Assembly: GCA_000492175.2 (NCBI GenBank)
Contig: CP097573.1
Span: forward strand, 2,976,001 to 3,040,000
Source of the DNA: Firmicutes bacterium ASF500
GTDB taxonomy: Bacteria > Bacillota > Clostridia > Oscillospirales > Oscillospiraceae
Length of the DNA stretch: 64,000 bases
Direction of reading: 5' to 3'
The notes beneath the pieces are model-generated. The model saw nothing but the letters and a program-made list of their open reading frames with translations, had not been told where the DNA came from and did no database searches. Made by a program: the position numbers and the translations under genes. Below, piece by piece: positions 43,279-52,377 of the stretch. Positions within the stretch are counted from its first letter, which is position 1. The number at the start of each line of letters is the position of its first letter.

Positions 43279-43482
43279 ATGTCCGAGAAAATTGTACAGC
43301 TAAAGGTGCCCAAACTCAAGGGAATCTCTTTTGAGACAGCCATCATCGAGCGGTACCGCCGCCGGGAAAGCGATGTGGAGGAAGCGCTCATAGAGATGTA
43401 CCTGGCAGGGGTATCGGTGCGTCGGGTGGAGGACATCACCGAAGCGCTGTGGGGCAGTAAAGTATCACCAGCTACCATCTGT
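43279..43482 (+). pseudogene. IS256-family transposase remnant
   Basis: An ATG at 43279 after AAAGGAG starts a fragment with FETAIIERYRRRESDVEEALIEMYLAGVSVRRVEDITEALWG, the N-terminal part of Mutator/IS256 transposases (quoted in part: IEMYLAGVSVRRVEDITEAL). The reading stays in frame only to about 43480; the catalytic DDE part is absent. Confidence 0.75.
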
Positions 43483-43547
43483 TGCTTTTTGCCGGTCCTG
43501 CTCCTGATAGCTGATCGCCTATCTTATGCCGCCGCAATCCACAGCTC

Positions 43548-43660
43548 GGCCTGGTGAAGTTGTGGCACCGCCGGAAGCAGCGCGGCTATACCTGCCGGCC
43601 TGAAAGCCTGTTTCGGGTTATACGCAAACTGGAGATGACAAAATTTACAACATGTGTGAT
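43548..43660 (+). pseudogene. Second transposase fragment (IS481/IS3-like)
   Basis: The text KLWHRRKQRGYTCRPESLFR followed by VIRKLEM resembles the pre-catalytic helix segment of IS481/IS3-type integrase-core transposases. Only about 35 residues remain. Confidence 0.5.
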
Positions 43661-43813
43661 GAGGAGCGTCCAAAACCGCCTGGAGATATTCCGGCTTTCT
43701 TGGAAAACACCCGCTTCGCCGTGTCAGGGTAGGGATATAGACGCTCTTTTTCTAATAGCTCCTATGATATCATAAAATCCGGATTTTGCCCCCCCTCTCT
43801 CGCATGTTTGGGA

Positions 43814-43842
43814 TTGTTTTTCTCCGTCGGAACGTGTATAAT
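43814..43842 (+). promoter_or_regulatory. Promoter of the lrp-aminotransferase operon
   Basis: TTGTTT (43814-43819), 17 bp, TATAAT (43837-43842), 44 nt before the lrp start. Confidence 0.65.
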
Positions 43843-43886
43843 GCAGGGTAGAAGATCATTGACCGCATTACTTAGGAGGGACAATC

Positions 43887-44366
43887 ATGGAAAAGCTGTT
43901 GGAGCTGTTGGAGCAGGACTGCACCATGCCCGTCGGGGCGCTGGCCGCGGCGGCGGGGGTGAGCGAGGCGGACGCGAAGGCCGCCATCAAAAAATATGAG
44001 GACGACCGGACCATTCTGGGCTATCAGGCCATCATCGACTGGGACCGCGTCCGAAAGGAGACGGTGACCGCCCTCATCGAGGTCAACGTCACCCCCCAGT
44101 CCATCGACGGCTTCGACCGCATCGCCGAGCGCATCTATCAGTACGACGAGGTGGAGAGTATGTATCTCATGAGCGGCTCCTTCGACCTGACCGTCATCAT
44201 CTCGGGCCGCACCCTGCGGGAGGTGGCCCAGTTCGTGGGCGAGCGGCTGGCCCCCATCCAGGGCGTCACCGGCACGGCCACCCACTTTATCCTGAAAAAA
44301 TATAAAGAGAAGCATCTGGTGTTCCGCCCCCAGGACCCGGAGGAAAGGGAGTACATCTTCGTATGA
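43887..44366 (+). CDS. Lrp/AsnC-family regulator
   Basis: The ATG at 43887 after TTAGGAGGG gives 159 residues. A small winged helix (MPVGALAAAAGVSEADAKAA) and a ligand-binding RAM domain (VTALIEVNVTP; YLMSGSFDLTVIISG) are present. Lrp proteins sense amino acids and control amino-acid metabolism. The aminotransferase gene overlaps its stop by 4 nt, so it likely governs that enzyme. Confidence 0.9.
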   Translation: MEKLLELLEQDCTMPVGALAAAAGVSEADAKAAIKKYEDDRTILGYQAIIDWDRVRKETVTALIEVNVTPQSIDGFDRIAERIYQYDEVESMYLMSGSFDLTVIISGRTLREVAQFVGERLAPIQGVTGTATHFILKKYKEKHLVFRPQDPEEREYIFV

Positions 44367-45550
44367 ATTACGACAATATCCTCAACGAAAAAATTCAGAA
44401 CGTGAAGCCCTCCGGCATTCGGAAGTTTTTTGACATCCTGGAGGAGATGACTGAGGCCATCTCCCTGGGCATCGGCGAGCCCGACTTCGTTACCCCCTGG
44501 CACATCCGGGACGCGGGCATCTACTCCCTGGAGCGGGGCCACACCAAATACACCTCCAACGCGGGAATGCTCCAGCTGCGCCGGGAGATCGCCGCCTATC
44601 TCAACCGCCGGTTTGATTTACAGTACGACTACGCCAGCCAGATTCTGGTGACCGTGGGCGGAAGCGAAGCCATCGACCTGGCCCTGCGGGTGCTGGTCAA
44701 CCCGGGGGACGAGGTGATCGTCCCCGTCCCCTCCTTCGTCTGCTACGGCCCGCTGGCCGAGATGGCCGGGGGTGTGCCCAAATACCTGACCCTGAAGGCG
44801 GAAAATGAGTTCCGCCTCACCCCGGAGGAGCTGAGGTCCGCCATTACCGACAGGACCAAGGTGCTGGTGCTGCCCTTCCCATCTAACCCCACCGGGGGTA
44901 CCATGGACCGCAAGGACCTGGAGGCCATCGCCGACGTTTTGCGGGACACCGATATCATGGTGATCTCCGACGAGATCTACGCCGAGCTGACCTATGGCCG
45001 CCGCCACGTCTCCCTGGCCAACATCACCGGCATGTACGACAGGACCATCGTGGTCAACGGCTTCTCCAAGAGCCACGCCATGACGGGCTGGCGCATGGGC
45101 TACGTCTGCGCCCCCAAGCCCATCATCGCCGCTATGACCAAGCTCCACCAGTTCGGCATCATGTCCGCCCCCACCACCAGCCAGTACGCCGCCGTGGAGG
45201 CCATGAGAAACGGCGACGTGGACATCGAGCACATGCGGGAGGAGTACGACCGCCGCCGCCGGTATCTGGTGGAAAACCTGAACCGCATCGGCCTGAGCTG
45301 CTTCGAGCCCAAGGGAGCGTTCTACGTCTTCCCGGACATCCGCTCCACCGGACTGACCTCCGAGGAGTTTTGCGAGCGCTTTCTGATGGAAGAGAAGGTG
45401 GCCGTCATCCCCGGCAACGCCTTTGGCCCCGGCGGCGAGGGCTTCGTCCGGGCCTGCTACGCCGCATCCATGAAGGACATCGCCGAGTCCATCGCGCGGA
45501 TGGACAATTTCCTCACCAACCTGCGGAGAAAGCAGGGACGGGAGGGGTAA
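44363..45550 (+). CDS. Class I/II PLP-dependent aminotransferase
   Basis: The 395-residue protein has the fold type I pattern: SLGIGEPDFVTPWHI at the start, GGSEAIDLALR, PSNPTGGTMD, DEIYAEL, and the PLP lysine in NGFSKSHAMTGWRMGY. It resembles aspartate/aromatic aminotransferases. Which amino acid it uses is not clear. It is co-translated with an Lrp regulator, and ThrH and DUF1015 genes follow after a repeat. Confidence 0.9.
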   Translation: MNYDNILNEKIQNVKPSGIRKFFDILEEMTEAISLGIGEPDFVTPWHIRDAGIYSLERGHTKYTSNAGMLQLRREIAAYLNRRFDLQYDYASQILVTVGGSEAIDLALRVLVNPGDEVIVPVPSFVCYGPLAEMAGGVPKYLTLKAENEFRLTPEELRSAITDRTKVLVLPFPSNPTGGTMDRKDLEAIADVLRDTDIMVISDEIYAELTYGRRHVSLANITGMYDRTIVVNGFSKSHAMTGWRMGYVCAPKPIIAAMTKLHQFGIMSAPTTSQYAAVEAMRNGDVDIEHMREEYDRRRRYLVENLNRIGLSCFEPKGAFYVFPDIRSTGLTSEEFCERFLMEEKVAVIPGNAFGPGGEGFVRACYAASMKDIAESIARMDNFLTNLRRKQGREG

Positions 45551-45551
45551 T

Positions 45552-45630
45552 TTGTAGGGCGCGACGACCCCGGCGCGCCGCTGCAGAAATGCTGCAATTA
45601 CGCGGCGCGCCCAGTGGTCGCGCCCTACAC
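45552..45630. repeat. Intergenic palindromic repeat, copy 1
   Basis: TGTAGGGCGCGACGACC at the left and GGTCGCGCCCTACA at the right form a long imperfect stem with GGCGCGCCG arms inside. A related element is at 60322-60401. It resembles REP/MITE-type dispersed repeats. Confidence 0.75.
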
Positions 45631-45656
45631 AACAAATTTAAAAGGATGTATGTATC

Positions 45657-46259
45657 ATGAACATCGTATGTTTAGACATGGAGGGCGTTCTGGTCCCTGA
45701 GATCTGGATTGCTTTCTCTGAGGAGACCGGCATCCCCGAGCTGCGCCGGACCACCCGGGACGAACCCGATTACGGCAAGCTGATGCGCTTCCGGCTGGAC
45801 ATCTTAAAGGAGCACGGGCTGGGATTGAAGGAAATTCAGGCCGTTATCTCCAAGATCGACCCGCTGCCCGGGGCCCGGGAGTTCCTGGACAAGCTGCGGT
45901 CCGAGACGCAGGTCATCATCTTGAGCGACACCTTTGAGCAGTTCGCCAAGCCCCTGATGGAAAAACTGGGCTGGCCCACCCTGTTCTGCAACACCCTGGA
46001 GGTGGCGGAGAGCGGGGAGATTACCGGCTATCAAATGCGGTGCGAGCAGTCCAAGCTGACCACTGTGAGGGCCCTCCAGTCCATCGGCTACGACACCATC
46101 GCCGCCGGGGACAGCTTTAACGATTTGGGAATGATCCAGGCCAGCAAGGCGGGCTTCCTCTTCAAATCCACCGACGCCATCAAGTCCGCCCACCCCGAGC
46201 TGCCCGCCTTTGAGGAGTTCGGCGATCTGCTTTCCGCCATTGAAGGAGCGCTGGACTGA
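45657..46259 (+). CDS. thrH: Phosphoserine phosphatase / homoserine phosphotransferase ThrH
   Basis: The 200-residue HAD protein begins MNIVCLDMEGVLVPEIWIAF, where D7 and E9 take the place of the usual DxD pair as in ThrH. TTRDEPDYGKLM, ILSDTFEQFAKPLM and AAGDSFNDLGM complete the motif set. ThrH removes phosphate from phosphoserine and can pass it to homoserine. With the DUF1015 gene two positions on, it suggests a serine or threonine route. Confidence 0.9.
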   Translation: MNIVCLDMEGVLVPEIWIAFSEETGIPELRRTTRDEPDYGKLMRFRLDILKEHGLGLKEIQAVISKIDPLPGAREFLDKLRSETQVIILSDTFEQFAKPLMEKLGWPTLFCNTLEVAESGEITGYQMRCEQSKLTTVRALQSIGYDTIAAGDSFNDLGMIQASKAGFLFKSTDAIKSAHPELPAFEEFGDLLSAIEGALD

Positions 46260-46280
46260 CGCTCAGAAAGGAGAACCTCC

Positions 46281-46508
46281 ATGTTCTGGATCGTATTATT
46301 GTTGCTGATATGCTTTTCCGTTATTGTGCTTGCGGGTACCTCATGGCTCGGGATGCTGGTTGGAGAGTGGGCATTTGTGGTGGTGGGCGTGCTCCTGCTG
46401 TCAGGGGGTATCACGGTGGTCGTTTCGGCCTATCAGAGGCTCACGGCCCGGCTGGACAGCGTGGAGAAGAAGCTGGACCGGCTGCTGGAGCAAAAAGAAG
46501 AGGAGTGA
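46281..46508 (+). CDS. Small membrane protein with coiled-coil tail
   Basis: The 75-residue protein has two membrane helices (about 3-22 and 28-50) and a charged coiled tail (RLDSVEKKLDRLLEQKEEE). It begins after AAAGGAG and sits 5 nt before the DUF1015 start. Function unknown. Confidence 0.65.
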   Translation: MFWIVLLLLICFSVIVLAGTSWLGMLVGEWAFVVVGVLLLSGGITVVVSAYQRLTARLDSVEKKLDRLLEQKEEE

Positions 46509-46513
46509 CCTCC

Positions 46514-47797
46514 ATGAACAACTATTTTGACGGCCTGCCCTTCAAACCTGCGAATATCCTTCTGCCCCGGGGGTGTGACCTGTCCCTTTGGTCGGTGGTG
46601 GCCTGCGACCAGTACACCTCTCAGCCCGAGTACTGGCAGAGAGTGGAGGAACGGGTGGGGAGAGCCCCCTCGGCCCTGCGGCTGATTCTGCCCGAGAGCT
46701 GTCTGGAGGGCCCCAGCGTGGAGACCGACATCATGGAGATCAACAACACCATGAGCCGCTACCTCCGGGAGGGCCGCTTTCAGGAGTACCCCGACGCCCT
46801 GATCTATGTGGAGCGCACCCTGTCCAACGGGTTTGTCCGCCGGGGCCTGGTGGGCATGGTGGATCTGGAGCAGTACGACTATGAGCCGGGCTCCCACTCC
46901 GCCGTCCGGGCCACCGAGGGGGTGGTGATGCCCCGCGTCCCGCCCCGGGTGAAGGTGCGGAAAAACGCCCCCATCGAGCTGCCCCACGCCCTCCTCCTCA
47001 GCGACTGCGGGGACATCATCGGCCCGCTGTCCGGCCAGACGGGGGAGATGGAGCTGCTCTACGACTTTGATCTGATGGAAGGGGGCGGCCATGTAAAGGG
47101 CTGGCTGCTCACCGAGAGACAGATGGAGCGGACCGCTCAGGCCATCCGGGAGCGGCAGGAATGGACCGCCCGGGAGCGGGACGGTCTGCTCTTTTTGGTG
47201 GGAGACGGCAACCACTCCCTGGCCGCCGCCAAGGAGTGCTATGAGCGGCGCAAGGGCCTCACCAACCCGGAGCAGTGGCCCGACCTGCCCTCCCGGTACG
47301 CCCTGTGCGAGCTGGTCAATTTTCACGACGAGGGGATGGAGATCGAGCCTATCCACCGGGCGGTCTTCGGCGTCAGGCCGGAGGTGCTGCTGGACGCTAT
47401 GGGCCGGTATTACCCGGACGCCCTCCGGGGCAGGCAGATCGACCCGCAGATCAGGGAGAAGGCCCAGTGCATTTCCTTTGTATATCAGGAGGGCGAAGGG
47501 GTGTTCGCCCTCCTCCACAGCGCATCCTTGACGGAGGCGGGAGCGCTCCATGATTTCCTGGACCAGTATCTGGAGCAAAACCCAAGGGTCCGAGTAGACT
47601 ACATACACGGAGAGGCGGAGGCTCAGGCTTTGGCCCGGGAGCGGGGGGACGCAGTGGCCCTCCTGCTGCCTGCCATGGACAAGGGGGACCTGTTCCCCTC
47701 CATCCTCCACCACGGAGCTCTGCCCCGGAAAACCTTCTCGGTGGGCCGGGCTCAGGACAAGCGGTTTTACTTAGAGGCCCGGAAGATACGCAAATAG
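46514..47797 (+). CDS. DUF1015-family protein
   Basis: The ATG at 46514 after GAGGAG gives 427 residues. It has the family marks: an early VVACDQYTSQPEYW, a central LLFLVGDGNHSLAAAKECYE and a CELVNFHDEGMEIEPIHRAVF block. DUF1015 genes in Clostridia often sit beside serine-synthesis genes, though the activity is not established. Here ThrH and an aminotransferase are upstream, which supports a link to phosphoserine metabolism (inference). Confidence 0.88.
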   Translation: MNNYFDGLPFKPANILLPRGCDLSLWSVVACDQYTSQPEYWQRVEERVGRAPSALRLILPESCLEGPSVETDIMEINNTMSRYLREGRFQEYPDALIYVERTLSNGFVRRGLVGMVDLEQYDYEPGSHSAVRATEGVVMPRVPPRVKVRKNAPIELPHALLLSDCGDIIGPLSGQTGEMELLYDFDLMEGGGHVKGWLLTERQMERTAQAIRERQEWTARERDGLLFLVGDGNHSLAAAKECYERRKGLTNPEQWPDLPSRYALCELVNFHDEGMEIEPIHRAVFGVRPEVLLDAMGRYYPDALRGRQIDPQIREKAQCISFVYQEGEGVFALLHSASLTEAGALHDFLDQYLEQNPRVRVDYIHGEAEAQALARERGDAVALLLPAMDKGDLFPSILHHGALPRKTFSVGRAQDKRFYLEARKIRK

Positions 47798-47841
47798 GCA
47801 CATCATGTAGGACGAAATCAAGCTGCGGGGAGGAAAACGCC

Positions 47842-48692
47842 GTGGAAATTCAGGCCCATGCGAAATTGAATCTGACTCTGGACGTGCTGGGCAAGCGCCC
47901 CGACGGCTATCATGACCTGCGGATGATGATGCAGTCCGTCGCCCTGGCCGACACCCTCACCCTGGAGGACAACGCCTCCGGCCAGCTGCGGGTGAGCACC
48001 AATCTCCATTTTCTCCCCAACAACGACAAAAATCTGGCCGCTCAGGCCGCCCTCCGCTGGTGGGAGGCCAGGGGGGAGAAGCCCCGGGGGCTGGACATCA
48101 CCATTGAGAAGAGGATACCCGTCTGCGCCGGCATGGCCGGGGGGAGCAGCGACGCCGCCGCCGTCCTTCGGGCGCTGAACGCCCGGGCGCGCAGTCCCCT
48201 GTCCCCCGCCGAGGTCGCCAGAATCGGGGAGCGGGTGGGCTCCGACGTGCCCTACTGCGTCCTGGGGGGCACCGCCCTGGCCGAGGGCCGGGGCGAGATC
48301 CTCACCCCCCTGCCCCCCTGCCCCACTGCTGGGTGGTGCTGTGCAAGCCGGAGTTCTCCATCTCCACCCCCGCCCTGTTCGCAAAAATCGACAGCGTACG
48401 CCTGCGCTGCCGCCCGGACACCCAGGGGGCCATCGACGCCCTGGAGGCGGGGGACCTGACGGGGGTGGCCCGGCGGCTGTACAACGTCTTTGAGGACGCC
48501 CTGCCCGACCGCCAGCGGGCCCGGGTGAACGACATCAAAAACGCCCTGATTCAGTGCGGGGCCCTGGGGGCCAGCATGAGCGGCACCGGCCCCACCGCCT
48601 TCGGCCTCTTCGACAGCGAGGACAGGGCCCTGGAGGCCCAGTCCCGCCTGACCGGGCTCGGCGGCGAGATTTTCTTGACCCGGACGGTTTAA
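47842..48692 (+). CDS. ispE: 4-diphosphocytidyl-2-C-methyl-D-erythritol kinase IspE, with a one-base frameshift
   Basis: A GTG start at 47842 after GGGGAGGAAA opens IspE: AHAKLNLTLDVLGKRPDGYH, the ATP loop PVCAGMAGGSSDAAA and SDVPYCVLGGTA. At about 48321 the frame breaks: one extra C in CTGCCCCAC would restore the reading into VVLCKPEFSISTPALF and GASMSGTGPTAFGLF, ending at 48692 with about 283 residues. The enzyme phosphorylates CDP-methylerythritol in the non-mevalonate isoprenoid pathway and is normally essential. The break in a C-rich run is therefore more likely a sequencing error than true loss. Confidence 0.88.
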
Positions 48693-48762
48693 ATCCTCCA
48701 CAACCCGCCCATACTGTAAGAAATTTACAGTGCGGGCGGGTCTTCCGCCCTAAGGAGGACAT

Positions 48763-49377
48763 ATGGACCGGAAGTTAAAGACTTGGGAGCTGGCGCTGAT
48801 GCTGGGCGTTTTGATGGCGGTAGTGGCGGGGGGCTGGCTGGGCCAGGAGCAGAGGGAGCTGGCGGACAGTGTGATCCGCCTTCACGTAATCGCCAACTCG
48901 GACAGCGAGGCCGACCAGGCGTTGAAGCTGGCGGTGCGGGACCGGGTGCTGGAGGAAGCCCAGGACCTCTACCCGGAGGACGCCACCCTGGAGGAGGCCC
49001 AGGCGGCGCTGGAGGGCCACCTCAACGCCCTGGCCGCCGCCGGGCGGACGGTGGTGGAGGACGAGGGGTATGACTACCCCGTCACCGCCCAGCTCACCGA
49101 CTGCTGGTTCCCCACCAAGGAGTATGAGGGCTTCGCCCTCCCCGCCGGGAGCTACACCGCCCTGCGGGTGACCATCGGGGAGGGCAACGGCCAGAACTGG
49201 TGGTGCGTGGCCTTCCCGCCCCTGTGCCTGGGGGCGGCCAGCGAGACGGTAGACCAGGCGGCGCAGGCGGGGCACTTTACCCCGGAACAGAAGGCGCTGG
49301 TCACCGGCGCGGACGAGGGCTACGTCCTCAAATTCAAGGCTATTGAGTGGCTGGGCGAGCTCCAGGAATTTTTTTGA
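48763..49377 (+). CDS. spoIIR: Stage II sporulation protein R
   Basis: The 204-residue protein starts after TAAGGAGG, has a membrane/signal segment (ALMLGVLMAVVAGGWLG) and the SpoIIR mark IRLHVIANSDSEADQALKLAVRD. SpoIIR is made in the forespore and activates SpoIIGA in the mother cell to process sigma-E. Its presence indicates a spore-former. A terminator follows at once. Confidence 0.93.
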   Translation: MDRKLKTWELALMLGVLMAVVAGGWLGQEQRELADSVIRLHVIANSDSEADQALKLAVRDRVLEEAQDLYPEDATLEEAQAALEGHLNALAAAGRTVVEDEGYDYPVTAQLTDCWFPTKEYEGFALPAGSYTALRVTIGEGNGQNWWCVAFPPLCLGAASETVDQAAQAGHFTPEQKALVTGADEGYVLKFKAIEWLGELQEFF

Positions 49378-49383
49378 ATGACT

Positions 49384-49432
49384 ATCCCCCTCTTCTCCCG
49401 CATATTCTGTGGGAGGAGAGGGGGAATTTTTC
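49384..49432 (+). terminator. Terminator after spoIIR
   Basis: TCCCCCTCTTCTCCC pairs with GGGAGGAGAGGGGGA across a 10-nt loop and runs into ATTTTTC, directly past the stop. Confidence 0.85.
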
Positions 49433-49434
49433 TT

Positions 49435-50111
49435 GGTGGGACAGCTGATTATCACCCCCGGGGCCGGGGGACGGCGGAGGAGGGCAGGCTGTACGGCCTG
49501 CCCGTTTTGCGGGGGTCGGTGGACCCGTCGGGCTTCTGGGGGGAGCGGCGGCTGACCCGGGCGGGACGGAGCCTGCGCCGGGGCGGGGCCCTGCGGGTGC
49601 TGGTTCCCCGGGACTTTGCCCGCTGGCCCCTGCTGGAGCGGCTGGGCCTGCGGCCGGTGGAGACAGAGGGCTTTGTCCGGGCCCAGTCTGCCCCCCTGGC
49701 TCTGGCGGCGCTGGAGCGGCGGGGGGTGGCCCCCGACCGGGCCACCGTGGCGCTGCGGGGGCGTCGGGCCGACCGGGATATGGCCCGGACGGCGGCGGAG
49801 CTGTGCCGGCGGGTGCGCCGGCTGGTGGTGGACGCCCCCTCCGGCGGGGAGGAGCTGGCGGTGTGGCTGCGGTGGGAGTTCGGTCTGCCCATCCTGCCCC
49901 CGGGGAGGAGTGCCACGCCGCCCTGTGCTTTCAGGAGGGCTGTCCCCGCCGGGAGGAGGGGGCGCTGGAGCTGTACGGCCCCCGGCCCGGTCTGGCCGGT
50001 CTGACCCTGAGCGTCCCCGGTCTGGCCGGTGAGGACCGGGAGGATCTGCCCCTTCTGGCCGCCCTGTGGGAGGGCGGACGGCTGGACCCCGGAGCGGTAA
50101 AAATCACTTGA
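49435..50111 (+). CDS. Hypothetical protein, frameshifted
   Basis: An Arg-rich frame running past the spoIIR terminator (start unresolved; candidates include a GTG at 49519) encodes LRVLVPRDFARWPLLERLGL and VRRLVVDAPSGGEELAVWL. Near 49902-49905 it breaks: one more G in CCCCCGGGGAGG would join FGLPILPPG to EECHAALCFQEGCPRR and end at GAVKIT (50111). I do not recognise the family. The codon use is like its neighbours, so it is probably a real gene with an indel. Confidence 0.5.
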
Positions 50112-50136
50112 CAGACGGCGAAGAAACACATATAAT
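50108..50136 (+). promoter_or_regulatory. Promoter and leader hairpin of greA-lysS
   Basis: TTGACA (50108-50113), 17 bp, TATAAT (50131-50136): a perfect vegetative promoter. The transcribed leader carries CCGGCGCCC (50176-50184) and GGGCGCCGG (50187-50195), a tight GC hairpin 31 nt before greA with no T-run behind it. Confidence 0.9.
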
Positions 50137-50225
50137 GACACAGAATGCCCGACTATACTCATTTGAAACGAGAAGCCGGCGCCCACGGGCGCCGGGACTA
50201 TATTTTGAAAGGTTGCGGATGCTTC

Positions 50226-50699
50226 ATGGCGAAAGAGTATAAGCTGAGCCCCCAGCGGCTGAAGGAATTACAGGACGAAATGACCTACCTCAAGACGGTC
50301 CGGGAGAAGGAGGTGGCCGACCTGCTGAAGGAGGCCCGCTCCTTCGGCGACCTGTCGGAGAACAGCGAGTATGACGAGGCGAAAAACGAGCAGGGTAAGC
50401 TCCACTCCCGCATCGGCGAGCTGGAGGACATTTTGTCCAACTACGTCATCATCGAGGAGGACGACGGCGTGGGCGAATACGTCCGCCTGGGCTCCACCGT
50501 CACCGTGCTGGACAAGGAGTTCAACGAGGAGGAGACCTATAAGATCGTGGGCTCTCAGGAGGCCGACCCCATGAACGGCGCGATCTCCGAGGACTCCCCC
50601 TTCGGCAAGGCCCTTCTGGGCAAAAACGCCGGAGACGAGGTCACCGTGGACGCCCCCGGAGGACTGGTGGAGTATAAGCTGCTGAAGGTAGAGAGATAA
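50226..50699 (+). CDS. greA: Transcription elongation factor GreA
   Basis: The ATG at 50226 (ribosome site AAAGG) gives 157 residues. The N-terminal coiled-coil with GDLSENSEYDEAKNEQG holds the acidic tip (D, E) that rescues backtracked RNA polymerase. The C-terminal part (GSQEADPMNGAISEDSPFGKALLG) is the usual FKBP-like domain. lysS follows after 12 nt. Confidence 0.96.
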   Translation: MAKEYKLSPQRLKELQDEMTYLKTVREKEVADLLKEARSFGDLSENSEYDEAKNEQGKLHSRIGELEDILSNYVIIEEDDGVGEYVRLGSTVTVLDKEFNEEETYKIVGSQEADPMNGAISEDSPFGKALLGKNAGDEVTVDAPGGLVEYKLLKVER

Positions 50700-50711
50700 G
50701 GAGTAATGGAC

Positions 50712-52217
50712 ATGGCCGATAAGAACAACCAGACCGGCGGGGTGGAGCAGGAGAACCTGTCTCAGCTGCTGCAAATCCGCCGGGACAAGCTGAAGGAGCT
50801 TCAGGACAGCGGGAACGACCCCTTCCAGATCACCCGCTTCGCGGCGGACAACGACTCCGCCAACATCAAGGACCATTTCGATGCCCTGGAGGGCCAGGAG
50901 GTGTCCGTCGCCGGGCGGCTCATGTCCAAGCGGGGGATGGGCAAGGTGTCCTTCTGCGATTTGCAGGACAAGTCCGGCCGCATCCAGCTCTACGCCCGGA
51001 AGGACGAGATGGACGAGGCGGAGTATAACCGCTTTAAAAAGTATGACATCGGCGACATCGTCGGCGTCCACGGCGTGGTCTTCCGCACCCAGCGGGGGGA
51101 GATGTCGGTGCGGGTGGTGAAGGTCACCCTGCTGTCCAAGTCCCTGCTACCCCTGCCGGAGAAGTTCCACGGCCTGACCAGCACCGAACTGCGCTACCGC
51201 CAGCGGTATGTGGACCTGATCGTCAACCCGGAGGTCAAGCGCAACTTTACCATTCGCTCCCAGTTCATCAAGCACGTCCGGGACTTTATGGACGGCCGGG
51301 GCTTTATGGAGGTGGAGACGCCAGTGCTGAACACCATCTCCGGCGGGGCCACCGCCCGGCCCTTCGTCACCCACCACAACACCCTGGACATCGACATGTA
51401 TATGCGCATCGCCACCGAGCTGCCCCTGAAACGGCTCATCGTGGGCGGGATGGACCGGGTCTATGAGATTGGCCGCATCTTCCGCAACGAGGGCATGGAC
51501 CCCAAGCACAACCCGGAGTTCACCACCATCGAGCTCTACCAGGCCTATGCCGATTTCAACGACATGATGGACCTGTTTGAGGACCTGCTGACCTCCGCCG
51601 CCCAGAAGATTCTGGGTACCTATCAGGTCCAGTGGCAGGGGGAGGACATCGACTTGACCCCCGGCTGGCCCCGCATGCCCATGCACGAGGCGGTAAAGCA
51701 GTACTGCGGCATCGACTTTATGGCCATTTCCTCCGACGAGGAGGCGGTAGCCGCCGCCAAGGCCATCGGGGTGGAGCTGCCCGAGACGGCGGACAAGACA
51801 TGGGGCAACGCCCTGTATGAGTGCTTTGACCAGCGGGTGGAGGAGAAGCTGATTCAGCCCACCTTCATCACCATGCACCCGGTGGATGTCTCCCCTCTGG
51901 CCAAGCGGTCCCCCAAGGACCCCCGGCTCACCGAGCGGTTTGAGCTGTTCATCTGCCACAGCGAGATGGGCAACGCTTTCTCCGAGCTCAACGACCCCAT
52001 CGACCAGCGCCAGCGCTTCCAGAAGCAGGTGGAGCTGCGGGACAAGGGGGACGACGAGGCCGGTATGATGGACGAGGATTTCCTCACCGCCCTGGAGTAC
52101 GGTATGCCCCCCACGGGCGGTCTGGGTATCGGCATTGACCGCTGTGTCATGCTCCTCACCGGCTCCGACTCCATCCGGGAAGTGATCCTGTTCCCCACCA
52201 TGAAGCACCTGGACTGA
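50712..52217 (+). CDS. lysS: Lysyl-tRNA synthetase, class II
   Basis: The ATG at 50712 is 8 nt after AAGGAG; an ATG at 50706 is too close. About 501 residues: an OB-fold anticodon-binding part (VSVAGRLMSKRGMGKVSFCD), then class II motifs (motif 1 around DFMDGRGFMEVETPVL; motif 2 RVYEIGRIFRNEGMD; motif 3 GLGIGIDRCVMLL). It charges tRNA-Lys. It is co-transcribed with greA, a common Firmicute order. Confidence 0.97.
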   Translation: MADKNNQTGGVEQENLSQLLQIRRDKLKELQDSGNDPFQITRFAADNDSANIKDHFDALEGQEVSVAGRLMSKRGMGKVSFCDLQDKSGRIQLYARKDEMDEAEYNRFKKYDIGDIVGVHGVVFRTQRGEMSVRVVKVTLLSKSLLPLPEKFHGLTSTELRYRQRYVDLIVNPEVKRNFTIRSQFIKHVRDFMDGRGFMEVETPVLNTISGGATARPFVTHHNTLDIDMYMRIATELPLKRLIVGGMDRVYEIGRIFRNEGMDPKHNPEFTTIELYQAYADFNDMMDLFEDLLTSAAQKILGTYQVQWQGEDIDLTPGWPRMPMHEAVKQYCGIDFMAISSDEEAVAAAKAIGVELPETADKTWGNALYECFDQRVEEKLIQPTFITMHPVDVSPLAKRSPKDPRLTERFELFICHSEMGNAFSELNDPIDQRQRFQKQVELRDKGDDEAGMMDEDFLTALEYGMPPTGGLGIGIDRCVMLLTGSDSIREVILFPTMKHLD

Positions 52218-52335
52218 CGGACGACCGCGGCGCATTTACGCCGCCGCCGTGGACCTGAGCGGCTGCAAGGAGCCCTCCGTCTCCGACTCCGGGCAGACGG
52301 TATACCGGGTCAAAAACACCACAGCTATTAAATTT

Positions 52336-52377
52336 GACCACCCCGCGCCATTCAGGCGCGGGGTGGTCCTGCTTTTA
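52336..52377. terminator. Terminator between lysS and the sulfatase gene
   Basis: GACCACCCCGCGCC (from 52336) and GGCGCGGGGTGGTC (to 52368) form a strong stem, with CTGCTTTTATT on the right and AAATTT on the left, suitable for both converging genes. Confidence 0.85.
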
